DNA of 15,759 bases from JBDKUD01 sp050943315. GTDB taxonomy: Bacteria > Bacillota > Syntrophomonadia > Syntrophomonadales > Syntrophomonadaceae. Each line of letters begins with the position of its first letter. Position 1 is the stretch's first letter. Under the pieces are notes generated by a model that made no database searches, was not told where the DNA came from, and saw only the letters and a program-made list of their open reading frames with translations. This document shows positions 6,851-14,759 of the stretch, in pieces. A program made the translations under genes and the position numbers. The stretch spans positions 1 through 15,759 of the forward strand of contig JBMNOY010000052.1 in assembly GCA_050943315.1 (NCBI GenBank), written 5' to 3'.

Positions 6851-7981
6851 TATCAAGAACTTATTGGAGAGTTCGCCAGGATAAGGGAAACAAACCTGAT
6901 GAAAATAAAAGCGGCCAAAGAAAATGGCATTAAAGTAGTTGGAATTTACTGTACTTATTGTCCCCAGGAATTAATCATAGCTGCCGGGGCTATTCCGGTG
7001 GGACTATGTGGTACGAAAGAAGAGCCTATTGCTGTTGCCGAGGAAACATTGCCCCGTAATATCTGTCCATTGATTAAATCCTCTTATGGTTTTGCGGTTT
7101 CTGATACCTGCCCATTTTTCCATTTTTCTGACCTGGTAATCGGTGAAACTACCTGTGACGGAAAGAAAAAGATGTTTGAGATTTTGAATGAGATTAAGCC
7201 GGTACATGTAATGCAACTTCCTCATATTAACAATACTGAGGCTTCATTTACACTCTGGGTGGAGGAATTAAGACGGTTAAAACTGAAGCTGGAACAAGAA
7301 CTGGGGGTCATGATAACTAATGAGGACATCTGGAAGGCTATAGATATTGTAAACCAGGAAACAGCAGCGACGAAAGCTGTCTGCGATCTTAATAAAATGG
7401 ACCCACCGCCTTTAAGCGGGCTAGACCTTCTAACCGTAACCTGGTCCAGAAACTTTGCCGTCAATAAAGGGCAGGTGGTTGATATGCTTAATGGTCTCAT
7501 AGGAGCCATTTCCCCTGCACCATCCGATACTCCTGACGGCAGGCCTCGTGTTCTGCTAACCGGGTGCCCGGTGGGACTGGGAACCGAAAAGGTGATTAGT
7601 CTGGTGCAAGAGCTGGGCGCCAATGTTGTAGCTATGGAAAATTGCTCAGGATATAAAACTTTAGAGTTACAAACCAGTACCGAGTATGACGACCCGATTA
7701 TAGCTTTAGCCCATAAATATTTACGTATACCATGTTCGTGCATGTCTCCCAATATTCACCGCATGGATTTACTGCAGCGGATGCTTGAGGATTTCCGTAT
7801 AAATGCGGTCATCGATCTAACGTGGCAGGCCTGCCATACTTATAATATTGAGGCGCACACCGTTGGACAACTGGTTAAAGGCAAGGGGCTTCCCTATCTG
7901 CATTTGGAAAGTGACTATTCCAATTCGGATATGGAGAGTCTGAAGGTTAGAATTGAAGCTATGCTGGAGATGGTTGAATAG
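6848..7981 (+). CDS. Double-cubane-cluster-type reductase (HgdB/YjiM family)
   Basis: The 377-residue protein belongs to the 2-hydroxyacyl-CoA dehydratase D-component family and most resembles the single-subunit YjiM branch. The characterised Carboxydothermus hydrogenoformans double-cubane cluster protein, which carries an [8Fe-9S] cluster and reduces small molecules with ATP, belongs to that branch. Cysteines sit in family-like motifs: YCTYCPQE (C35, C38), NICPL (C73), DTCPF (C88), TTCDGKKK (C103), ENCSGYK (C266), IPCSCMSPN (C296, C298) and WQACHTYN (C329). Only one dehydratase-type subunit is present, which argues against a classical two-subunit acyl-CoA dehydratase. The next gene encodes the ATP-dependent activator and overlaps the stop codon, so the pair forms one enzyme system in the cytoplasm. 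The natural substrate is not known for this branch. The YedF and cysteine desulfurase genes downstream hint at sulfur or selenium chemistry. Confidence 0.87.
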   Translation: MYQELIGEFARIRETNLMKIKAAKENGIKVVGIYCTYCPQELIIAAGAIPVGLCGTKEEPIAVAEETLPRNICPLIKSSYGFAVSDTCPFFHFSDLVIGETTCDGKKKMFEILNEIKPVHVMQLPHINNTEASFTLWVEELRRLKLKLEQELGVMITNEDIWKAIDIVNQETAATKAVCDLNKMDPPPLSGLDLLTVTWSRNFAVNKGQVVDMLNGLIGAISPAPSDTPDGRPRVLLTGCPVGLGTEKVISLVQELGANVVAMENCSGYKTLELQTSTEYDDPIIALAHKYLRIPCSCMSPNIHRMDLLQRMLEDFRINAVIDLTWQACHTYNIEAHTVGQLVKGKGLPYLHLESDYSNSDMESLKVRIEAMLEMVE

Positions 7982-8742
7982 TGATTGGTATTGGAATTGA
8001 CATTGGTTCAGTGGCTACCAAAGGGGTAATAATTAATGGCGATGACCGGCAGCAGGCAATAGTTCCTACCGGTTGGAGTTCGCGCGACGCTGGCAACAAT
8101 GTCATATCCAAACTTTTGGAGCTGGCAGGTGTATCCCGTGAAGAGGTGGACCATATTTTTGTTACCGGTTACGGACGAGTAGCTTTTGACCAGGCAGATA
8201 GAGCGGTTACGGAAATAAAGTGTCATGCCCGGGGGATAGCTGAACTATACCAGGAGGTCCGCACTATTATTGATATCGGTGGGCAGGACAGTAAGGTGAT
8301 TCGGGTGGATGAAAACGGCCGGGTAATAGACTTCGCCATGAATGACAAATGTGCTGCCGGTACCGGCCGCTTTTTGCAGGTAATGGCTAATGTTCTAGGG
8401 ATGGATGTAAGTGAACTGGGGCAGTCAGAAGCACCGGAGCAAAAACAGGCGATTAACAGCATGTGTACCGTTTTTGCGGAATCGGAAATTATCGGTCTGT
8501 TAGCCCGAGGCATTGGTAAAGAGGGGATTATTGCCGGGCTGCACCAATCGGTTGGCAAAAGAGTAGCCGCTATGGCTAAACGAATAGGTGTAAAGGAAAA
8601 GGTAGCCTTTACTGGAGGTGTGGCCTTGAACTCCGGGGTAAAAAGAGCCCTGGAGGAAGAATTGGGCTGCCTGGTTATGGTACCGGATATTTGCCAGTAT
8701 ACTGGAGCGCTGGGCGGAGCCTTACTGGCCTGTCAAAGATAA
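7981..8742 (+). CDS. ATP-dependent activator of the double-cubane reductase (HgdC/YjiL family)
   Basis: This 253-residue protein is an ASKHA-fold ATPase of the BadF/BcrA/HgdC type. Visible motifs are GIDIGSVATKGVI (phosphate 1, residues 4-16), IDIGGQDSKVI (phosphate 2, 97-107), NDKCAAGTGRFLQ with C124, SMCTVFAESEIIGL with C162, and FTGGVALNSGV (adenosine site, 210-220). In the family a homodimer holds one [4Fe-4S] cluster between subunits, bound by these two cysteines. ATP hydrolysis drives a low-potential electron into the partner. The gene starts at GTG 7981, whose G is the last base of the upstream TAG stop (TAGTG), so translation is very likely coupled and subunit ratio controlled. Family length is normal at 250-270 residues. 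E. coli yjiL, next to yjiM, is the matching pair. Confidence 0.94.
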   Translation: MIGIGIDIGSVATKGVIINGDDRQQAIVPTGWSSRDAGNNVISKLLELAGVSREEVDHIFVTGYGRVAFDQADRAVTEIKCHARGIAELYQEVRTIIDIGGQDSKVIRVDENGRVIDFAMNDKCAAGTGRFLQVMANVLGMDVSELGQSEAPEQKQAINSMCTVFAESEIIGLLARGIGKEGIIAGLHQSVGKRVAAMAKRIGVKEKVAFTGGVALNSGVKRALEEELGCLVMVPDICQYTGALGGALLACQR

Positions 8743-8810
8743 GGCCGCCACGCCAAATGAATAATAGTAATATTTATAATAAAGGTTATTAGGAAAGGGG
8801 ACCAATCTAA

Positions 8811-9392
8811 ATGGGTAAAATCATCGATGCCCGGGGACTTACCTGTCCGCAGCCGGTAATTCTTACTAAGAAGGCTATGGATGAGGAAGAATTATATGAA
8901 CTGACTGCTATTGTTGATAATAGCGCAGCTCTGGAAAACGTTTGCCGGCTGGGCAGATCACAGGGATATGATGTCAAGGTAGAGAATCGCGACCAGGATC
9001 ATTACATTCACATGCAGAAGAGTGTTTCAGGTACGGCAGTTGGACGTGATTTTGGGGGGTACGTGGCCATCCTGATAACTAGCCAATTCTTTGGTCAGGG
9101 CAACGATGAGTTAGGCCAGGTGCTGATGAAGAGCTTTTTATACTCGCTAAGTGAGATGAAGGAACAGGTTAAATATATTATATTTATGAACAGCGGTATA
9201 TTTCTTACCTGTGAAGGCTCACCGGTTTTGGAATATTTGCAAGGACTTGCGGCCGGGGGAGTAGAAATCTTATCATGCGGGACCTGTTTGGATTTTTATC
9301 ATATGAAAGATAAGCTGGCTGTGGGACAAGTAACTAATATGTATTCTGCTATGGACATCTTAACCTCAGCACCTAAAAGCCTTACTCTCTAA
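8811..9392 (+). CDS. yedF: YedF-like sulfurtransferase-type selenium/sulfur protein (TusA + DsrE domains)
   Basis: The 193-residue protein fuses a TusA/SirA-like domain (about 1-70) to a DsrE-like domain (about 80-190). The first carries IDARGLTCPQPVI with Cys12 in the CPxP motif, which in TusA carries a persulfide. The second has YVAILITSQFFGQGNDELG and FLTCEGSPVLEYLQGLAAGG, followed by ILSCGTCLDFY (C134, C156, C159). This two-domain plan is that of YedF, which by comparative genomics occurs with selD and related genes of selenium metabolism; its chemistry is not well established. A ribosome site (GGAAAGGGG) stands about 11 bases before ATG, and 68 bases separate it from the activator gene, so it is probably in the same transcript. 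All Cys codons are ordinary; no in-frame TGA suggests selenocysteine. Confidence 0.9.
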   Translation: MGKIIDARGLTCPQPVILTKKAMDEEELYELTAIVDNSAALENVCRLGRSQGYDVKVENRDQDHYIHMQKSVSGTAVGRDFGGYVAILITSQFFGQGNDELGQVLMKSFLYSLSEMKEQVKYIIFMNSGIFLTCEGSPVLEYLQGLAAGGVEILSCGTCLDFYHMKDKLAVGQVTNMYSAMDILTSAPKSLTL

Positions 9393-9507
9393 AATTAGGC
9401 ACTGGCTTTGGTAATACTTCATGCAAGTACTGTGTAGTCCTATTGGAAAGAACCCCAAAATTATGCCTTATACTGTTTAGAGCGCGAAAATGAATAGGGG
9501 TGAAGGA

Positions 9508-10662
9508 ATGAAAACTATTTATCTGGATAATGCTGCTACATCTTATCCTAAGCCTGAGGAAGTCTATAGGGCGGTAGATAATTTTAATCGCAACCTGGGC
9601 GGCAATCCCGGTCGGGGCAGCAACCAGCAGACTCTGCAAGCCGGTGCAATAATACTTAAAGCCAGAGAAGCTCTGGCTCGGTTGTTTAATATCAATGACA
9701 GCTTACGCATTGCTTTTACCCTGAACATTACCGAAGCGCTGAATACGGGCCTTAAAGGTATCCTTAAGCCTGGTGACCATGTTGTTACTACCAGTATGGA
9801 GCACAATTCTGTAGCCCGGCCTCTGCATGTTTTAGAACAACAGGGGATAGAATGGACTAGAGTACCTTGCAGCCCTGATGGAAGCCTGGAACCCGAGGAT
9901 GTTAGGAGAGCGCTTAAGCCCAACACCCGGCTGATATGTATGCTGCATGCTTCCAATGTTACCGGGACTATCATGCCGATAAGAGAAATAGGGAGTATTG
10001 CCCGTGCCTATAATATCCTTTTTATGGTTGATAGTGCTCAGACTGCAGGTATTCTACCGATTGATGTGGTGCGGGATAACATTGATGTGTTAACCTTTAC
10101 CGGACATAAAGGATTAATGGGTCCCCAGGGTACCGGAGGGATATACATTGGCCCGGAATTAGTTATTAAACCCCTGAAAGAGGGCGGTACCGGTTCGCTA
10201 TCCGAATTTTTGGAACAGCCTAAGACTATGCCTGATCTTCTGGAAAGTGGTACTGCTAACAACCCGGGAATTGCCGGTTTGCTCGCGGGGATTGAGTTTA
10301 TCCAGGCTGTCGGCCGGGAAAATATAAGAAACCATGAAACCAGCTTAACTGGGCAACTGCTGCAGGGATTAAAGGAGATTAAGGGGGTTACTGTATACGG
10401 ACCAGGTGATAGCTCCGTGCAGACAGCGGTAGTGGCTTTCAATATCGAAGGTATTGACTGCGGGGATGTATGTATGCGCCTTGATTATGAGTACGGTATT
10501 ATTACCCGCTCCGGACTGCATTGTGCTCCTTTAGCCCATCAGACCATGGGAACTTTGGAGTTGGGCACCTGCCGTTTAAGCCCGGGTTACTTTACCACCA
10601 GTGATGAAATAGACCAGGTATTAAGAGCTATTCATAACATTGCCAGGCAGTACAGTGGATGA
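9508..10662 (+). CDS. Cysteine desulfurase family protein (class V aminotransferase fold)
   Basis: The 384-residue PLP enzyme starts at ATG 9508, where the family consensus opening IYLDNAATSYPKPEEV follows directly; an in-frame ATG at 9490 would add six residues. Key features are the SMEHNSVARPL segment with the PLP-stacking His, ASNVTGT, VDSAQTAG (Asp binding the pyridine nitrogen), TFTGHKGLMGPQGTGG with the Schiff-base Lys201, and the active-site loop RSGLHCAPLAH with Cys339. Cysteine desulfurases move sulfur from cysteine to an enzyme persulfide; some act on selenocysteine. This branch, close to TIGR01977, often lies beside yedF and selD rather than the Fe-S assembly gene iscU, and no iscU-like gene is present here. 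It follows yedF by 115 bases. It may load YedF or help build clusters in the upstream reductase; both are inferences. Confidence 0.92.
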   Translation: MKTIYLDNAATSYPKPEEVYRAVDNFNRNLGGNPGRGSNQQTLQAGAIILKAREALARLFNINDSLRIAFTLNITEALNTGLKGILKPGDHVVTTSMEHNSVARPLHVLEQQGIEWTRVPCSPDGSLEPEDVRRALKPNTRLICMLHASNVTGTIMPIREIGSIARAYNILFMVDSAQTAGILPIDVVRDNIDVLTFTGHKGLMGPQGTGGIYIGPELVIKPLKEGGTGSLSEFLEQPKTMPDLLESGTANNPGIAGLLAGIEFIQAVGRENIRNHETSLTGQLLQGLKEIKGVTVYGPGDSSVQTAVVAFNIEGIDCGDVCMRLDYEYGIITRSGLHCAPLAHQTMGTLELGTCRLSPGYFTTSDEIDQVLRAIHNIARQYSG

Positions 10663-10671
10663 TTTTTAATG

Positions 10672-10824
10672 GACGCAGACTGACGCAGACTCATATGACT
10701 GACACAGACCTTTATATAAAAATATAGACAAAGTGCCTGAACAGTGTTCCTCTTAGTGTATTTAGAAATATGTACTGGTAAAAAACATTATAAAAAAGTC
10801 TGCGCAAGTCATAAAAGTCTGCGT
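10672..10824. repeat. Intergenic inverted repeat built of about 10-base units
   Basis: GACGCAGACT occurs twice in tandem (10672-10681, 10682-10691), and a degenerate third copy GACACAGACC lies at 10701-10710. On the right AGTCTGCGC (10797-10805) and AGTCTGCGT (10816-10824) are the inverse. Arms 10683-10710 and 10797-10824 match as inverted repeats at 22 of 28 positions, including the central TATGACT. The 86-base loop is AT-rich and codes for nothing I can see. A small perfect hairpin GCGAC-AGA-GTCGC follows at 10825-10837. The structure lies between convergent genes and could end transcription or be a dispersed repeat element. Confidence 0.75.
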
Positions 10825-10855
10825 GCGACAGAGTCGCCAGCGTCTATTTCCCTCT

Positions 10856-11677
10856 CTACCGAAAAGCCATTATCAGTATACGCAAGCCGGCTGCTCCCAG
10901 CGTAAGGGCCAGCAGCCGCATTATGCTATGATCCTTCACCCGGCTGGAAAACCGGGCACCTAGTTGAGCTCCTAGAATTACTCCTATAGACAGGGCAATT
11001 ATCAGAGCTGCTGCCTTGGCGAGCTGATTTGAAACAACATGTACCAGGGTTCCGGTAAGGGACGAAACTACCAGCACAAAATGGGAGGTTGCGGTAGCTA
11101 TATGCGCGGGAAAGTTTAAGAGATGGACCAGAATCGGTACATGGATAATCCCCCCGCCAATACCCAGCACACTTGAAATATAACCGGTAAGAAAGCTTAA
11201 CAGGATACCTGTATAAGGATTATAGGAATAAGTGTAATTTTGCCCCAGGGAATCAACTATAACCGTAGTGGTATTATACCCTCGGGGTTTATTATCCTGC
11301 CTTTGTGCCTTACCAGGTTTTAGAAAAAGAAATAAGGCGGTGGCGATCATAAATAAGCCAAAAAAAACTTCGAATAACTGCCGTGGAATATACTGTATGG
11401 TTAGAACGCCTAAGACTGCTCCGGGAATAGTTGCCAAAGCGAATCGTGAGCCTGCTTGATAGTCAATGCGTTTCATACCGGCGTAGGCAACCGAACCGGA
11501 CAGAGAATTAAAAAAGACTACCGCCAGAGAAATGCCGGTAATTATTTCCGGGCTTTGCTCCGGGTACAGCAAAAGCAACACCGGAATTAAGATAACTCCT
11601 CCACCTGCCCCAATCAACGTACCGAAAACCCCTACTGCAATTCCCAGTAAAACTAGCAGCAGATACTGTTCTGGCAT
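10856..11677 (-). CDS. TauE/SafE family membrane permease (anion/sulfite exporter family)
   Basis: The 273-residue integral membrane protein has two homologous halves. Each opens with a glycine-rich motif: GTLIGAGGGVILIPVL (19-34) and SSVLGIGGGIIHVPIL (about 168-183). About eight hydrophobic segments are visible, and a polar loop of about 30 residues links the halves (about 119-150). Members export sulfite, sulfoacetate or other organic anions, but few are characterised. The start has a good ribosome site (GGGAGG, 7 bases before ATG 11677). It lies 106 bases downstream of pflA on the same strand and converges on the cysteine desulfurase gene. No strong terminator separates it from pflA, so read-through is possible. 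A link to sulfur handling with the facing cluster is suggestive only. Confidence 0.88.
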   Translation of the reverse strand: MPEQYLLLVLLGIAVGVFGTLIGAGGGVILIPVLLLLYPEQSPEIITGISLAVVFFNSLSGSVAYAGMKRIDYQAGSRFALATIPGAVLGVLTIQYIPRQLFEVFFGLFMIATALFLFLKPGKAQRQDNKPRGYNTTTVIVDSLGQNYTYSYNPYTGILLSFLTGYISSVLGIGGGIIHVPILVHLLNFPAHIATATSHFVLVVSSLTGTLVHVVSNQLAKAAALIIALSIGVILGAQLGARFSSRVKDHSIMRLLALTLGAAGLRILIMAFR

Positions 11678-11783
11678 ATACTACCTCCCATAAACCGATA
11701 TTAATAACCAAACCTTAATTTTGAACTATCCCCGGAGGATATTCAAGTTGGAGCAAAGCCCTATACCGGCTGACAGGCCCGAG

Positions 11784-12527
11784 TTAATCGGGAATAAACA
11801 CCGGTTTGCCGCTGATACGTTCCGTAACTTCTTTTAATTTCTGCATCGACAACCGGTCAGGCGGAGTGACAGCGCTCAATTTATACTCCAGACCGAGAAC
11901 CTGCCATTTATGTTCTCCCAGGGTGTGGTAAGGCAGCAGGTCAATTCTCTCCACACTGTCCAGAGAAGCCACAAACCTGGCCATACCAGTAATATCCTCC
12001 TCGGCCATGGTAAGCCCGGGGACGACTACATATCTTATCCATATAGGGATCCTGGCCTGGCTGATAAGTTGGAGATTTTCCAGGTTAAGCTTGTTGCTGG
12101 CTCCTGTCACCAGTATGCTTTTTTCTTCATTAATGTGTTTTATATCAGCCAGGAAAAGGCTGGTCCAGGGGAGTACTTCCCTTACTATACAGGAGGAGAT
12201 ATAGAGTGAAGTATCTACGGCGGTATGGATTCCTGCTTGGCGGCATTTCTTAAGCAGCTCTCCGACGAAATCATGTTGCAGTAACGGCTCACCGCCCGAA
12301 AATGTAGTTCCCCCGCCGGTGGCTTCGAAATAAGGTTTTCCCCGCATGATAATCTTCATGATTTCCTCAACGGTATACTCTTCTGCCGAAGCTGCCGCAC
12401 AGTCCCAGGTATCGGGATTGTGGCAATACTGGCAGCGTAAGGCGCAGCCCTGCATAAATATCACCGTCCGGATTCCTGGCCCGTCTAGGGTGCCAAAGGT
12501 ATCAATGGAATGGACCCGACCTTTCAT
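11784..12527 (-). CDS. pflA: Pyruvate formate-lyase activating enzyme (radical SAM)
   Basis: The 247-residue protein matches the length of PflA. The radical-SAM CxxxCxxC motif is CALRCQYC (C28, C32, C35), preceded by the typical opening VHSIDTFGTLDGPGIRTVIF. Further family marks are HNPDTWD, the GGGTTFSGGEPLLQ SAM-binding motif, DIKH and the RIDLLPYH segment near the C-terminus. The enzyme uses a [4Fe-4S] cluster and S-adenosylmethionine to abstract hydrogen from the glycine of pyruvate formate-lyase. No extra ferredoxin-like cluster domain is present, which separates it from activases of other glycyl radical enzymes. The gene starts 6 bases after the pflB stop, and the two form an operon. 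The enzyme and its radical are oxygen-sensitive, which fits an anaerobe. Confidence 0.96.
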   Translation of the reverse strand: MKGRVHSIDTFGTLDGPGIRTVIFMQGCALRCQYCHNPDTWDCAAASAEEYTVEEIMKIIMRGKPYFEATGGGTTFSGGEPLLQHDFVGELLKKCRQAGIHTAVDTSLYISSCIVREVLPWTSLFLADIKHINEEKSILVTGASNKLNLENLQLISQARIPIWIRYVVVPGLTMAEEDITGMARFVASLDSVERIDLLPYHTLGEHKWQVLGLEYKLSAVTPPDRLSMQKLKEVTERISGKPVFIPD

Positions 12528-12533
12528 ATTCTT

Positions 12534-14759
12534 TTACATCCTCTGGTAAAAGGTCCGGGCAATAATTTCCTCCTGCAGTTCCCGGCTCAATTTGGTGAAA
12601 TGAACGGCATATCCAGACACCCTTATGGTGAGATCAGGATATTTTTCCGGATGGTCCATGGCTTCTTTAAGGGTTTCCAGACTGACTACATTAACATTGA
12701 TATGGTGGGCTTCCTGCTTAAAATAGCCGATTAACAGTCCGACTAGATTATTGATCTGATCACTCTGAGTTTTGCCCAGAGCGCCGGGTATGGCGGAGAA
12801 GGTGAAGGAAACACCGTCTCGGGCATGGCGGTACGGAATTTTGGCTAATGAATTACAGGCCGCTATGGCCCCGTGTTCTTCCCGGCCGTGCAAGGGATTG
12901 GCCCCTGGTGCCAGAGGTTCTCCCTTTCGTCTTCCGTCCGGTGTGGAGCCGGTATGCTTGCCATACATTACATTGGAAGTAATAGTGAGGACGGATAACG
13001 TGTGCAGGGCATTTTTATACGTGGGATATTTTTTCAGTTTACGGGAAAAAGCAGTTACCAGATCGGAAGAAATCGAGTCTACCCGATCGTCATCATTACC
13101 GAATTTGGGGAAATCGCCTTCTATTTCAAAATCGGTTATCAGTCCCCGTTCATCCTTAATCGGTTTGACCCGGGCATATTTAATGGCACTCAAAGAATCT
13201 GCCACCACCGAGAGTCCAGCAATTCCGAAGGCCATGTAGTAGCCTGGCGAGGTATCGTGCAGGGCCATCAGCAGGCTTTCGTAAGCATAACGGTCATGCA
13301 TGTAATGAATCACGTTCATGGTGTTTACATACAGGCCGGCCAGCCAATCCATCTGCAATAGGAATAAATGCCACACATCATCAAATTCTAAATAAGGTTT
13401 ATCATAGACTGGTATTTCCAAACCAACCTGTTCTCCGGTAATTTCATCTTTGCCTCCGTTTAGGGCATACAGGAGTAATTTGGCGAGATTGCAGCGGGCG
13501 CCGAAAAGCTGGGTTTCTTTTCCCATCCTCATGGCTGAAACACAGCAGGCAATGCCATAGTCGTCACCATAGTAGGGACGCATTAGGTCATCATTTTCAT
13601 ACTGAATGGCATTGGTCTTAATGGACATTTGCGCACAATACTCCATGAACGGGCGGGGGAGATGTTCAGACCATAAAACGGTCATATTGGGTTCCGGAGC
13701 CGGCCCCAGGTTACTCAGGGTATTAAGAAAACGGTAACTGTTTTTGGTAACCAGAGTTCGGCCATCGATGCCCATACCGCCGATGGATTCGGTCACCCAG
13801 GTGGGATCACCGGCAAAAAGTTCATTATATTCGGGAGTACGCAGGTGTCTGACCAGGCGGAATTTAATTATCAGGTGATCCATTAGTTCCTGGACCTGGG
13901 TTTCATTAATTAGCCCGGCTTGTAAATCACGCTCGAAATAGATATCCAGGAAGGTAGAGATGCGGCCCAGGCTCATAGCTGCTCCATTTTGCTGTTTAAC
14001 TGCAGCCAGATAGGCAAAATAAAGCCATTGGACGGCCTCCCGGGCGTTACCTGCGGGCTTGCTGATGTCAAAACCATACTGTTGGGCCATTGCCTTCAGC
14101 TCCAGAAGAGCCTGAATCTGATCAAACAGATCTTCACGCAGCTTGATATTGGCATCATTCATTTGTGAACTGAGCAGTTCGCGGTCCTTTTCCTTGTGTT
14201 GAATCAGAAAATCTATTCCGTAAAGCGGCACCCGGCGATAATCGCCGATAATCCGGCCGCGTCCATAAGAGTCCGGCAGCCCGGTGATTATACCAACTCT
14301 ACGGGCCAGTTTCATCTCCGGGGTATATACGGCAAAAACCCCATCATTATGGGTGCGCCGGTGGAGCCGGAAAAACTCCACCATTTGCGGGTCCGGTTGA
14401 TAACCATAAGCTTCACAAGCTTTTATTGCCGTTCTGAGTCCACCATACACATTTATAGCTCTTTTTAATGGAATGTCGGTCTGCAAACCTACTACCTTTT
14501 CCAAATCTCGGTCGATAAATCCGGGGGGATGGCTGGTAATGGTTATCGGTGTATCTGGGTCAACCACCAGAACCCCGCCGTTTTTTCGCTCCTTTAAGAG
14601 CAGTTCCTGACATTTATACCACAGCTTACGAGTATTTTCGGTGGGACCGGTTAGAAAACCGGCATCTCCATAATACGGTGTATAATTTTTTTCTATAAAA
14701 TCTCTGACATCTACCTCATGCATCCATTTGCCCGGTTTAAATCCATTCCACTGTTGCAA
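12534..14759 (-). CDS. pflB: Formate C-acetyltransferase (pyruvate formate-lyase)
   Basis: The 741-residue enzyme converts pyruvate and CoA to acetyl-CoA and formate. The two catalytic cysteines are in GIACCVSAMRMGKE (C405, C406), and the radical-bearing glycine is Gly716 in TIRVSGYAVHFTKL. The C406-C405 pair and the GK.TQLFGARCNLAK context separate true pyruvate formate-lyase from glycerol, choline or benzylsuccinate relatives. The gene starts with TTG at 14759, backed by AAAGGTGG (minus strand; plus positions 14767-14774) 7 bases upstream. The protein then begins QQWNGFKPGKW, as clostridial enzymes do; the next Met (residue 13) has no ribosome site and would cut conserved sequence. It is first in an operon with pflA and divergent from the ABC-F gene. 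I see no convincing promoter or redox-regulator site in the 112-base gap upstream. Confidence 0.97.
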   Translation of the reverse strand: MQQWNGFKPGKWMHEVDVRDFIEKNYTPYYGDAGFLTGPTENTRKLWYKCQELLLKERKNGGVLVVDPDTPITITSHPPGFIDRDLEKVVGLQTDIPLKRAINVYGGLRTAIKACEAYGYQPDPQMVEFFRLHRRTHNDGVFAVYTPEMKLARRVGIITGLPDSYGRGRIIGDYRRVPLYGIDFLIQHKEKDRELLSSQMNDANIKLREDLFDQIQALLELKAMAQQYGFDISKPAGNAREAVQWLYFAYLAAVKQQNGAAMSLGRISTFLDIYFERDLQAGLINETQVQELMDHLIIKFRLVRHLRTPEYNELFAGDPTWVTESIGGMGIDGRTLVTKNSYRFLNTLSNLGPAPEPNMTVLWSEHLPRPFMEYCAQMSIKTNAIQYENDDLMRPYYGDDYGIACCVSAMRMGKETQLFGARCNLAKLLLYALNGGKDEITGEQVGLEIPVYDKPYLEFDDVWHLFLLQMDWLAGLYVNTMNVIHYMHDRYAYESLLMALHDTSPGYYMAFGIAGLSVVADSLSAIKYARVKPIKDERGLITDFEIEGDFPKFGNDDDRVDSISSDLVTAFSRKLKKYPTYKNALHTLSVLTITSNVMYGKHTGSTPDGRRKGEPLAPGANPLHGREEHGAIAACNSLAKIPYRHARDGVSFTFSAIPGALGKTQSDQINNLVGLLIGYFKQEAHHINVNVVSLETLKEAMDHPEKYPDLTIRVSGYAVHFTKLSRELQEEIIARTFYQRM

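Noticed and set aside
7222..7752. 176-codon minus-strand frame opposite the reductase gene
   Set aside because: It lies wholly within a well-supported gene on the other strand and shows no family features.
6848..8742. Classical 2-hydroxyacyl-CoA dehydratase (lactyl- or hydroxyglutaryl-CoA type)
   Set aside because: Only one dehydratase-type subunit is encoded, with no second subunit or CoA-transferase nearby; the single-subunit YjiM/double-cubane branch fits better.
8811..9392. Possible selenoprotein in the yedF gene
   Set aside because: The reading frame has no internal TGA, and the motif positions hold ordinary cysteine codons.
10672..10824. CRISPR array
   Set aside because: The units are about 10 bases, are in tandem and inverted orientation, and lack regular unique spacers; no cas genes are near.
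10825..10837. GCGAC-AGA-GTCGC hairpin as a standard terminator
   Set aside because: The stem is only five pairs and no T run follows directly on either strand.
13002..13361. Plus-strand frames inside pflB
   Set aside because: They overlap conserved pyruvate formate-lyase coding sequence and have no ribosome site or recognisable motif.
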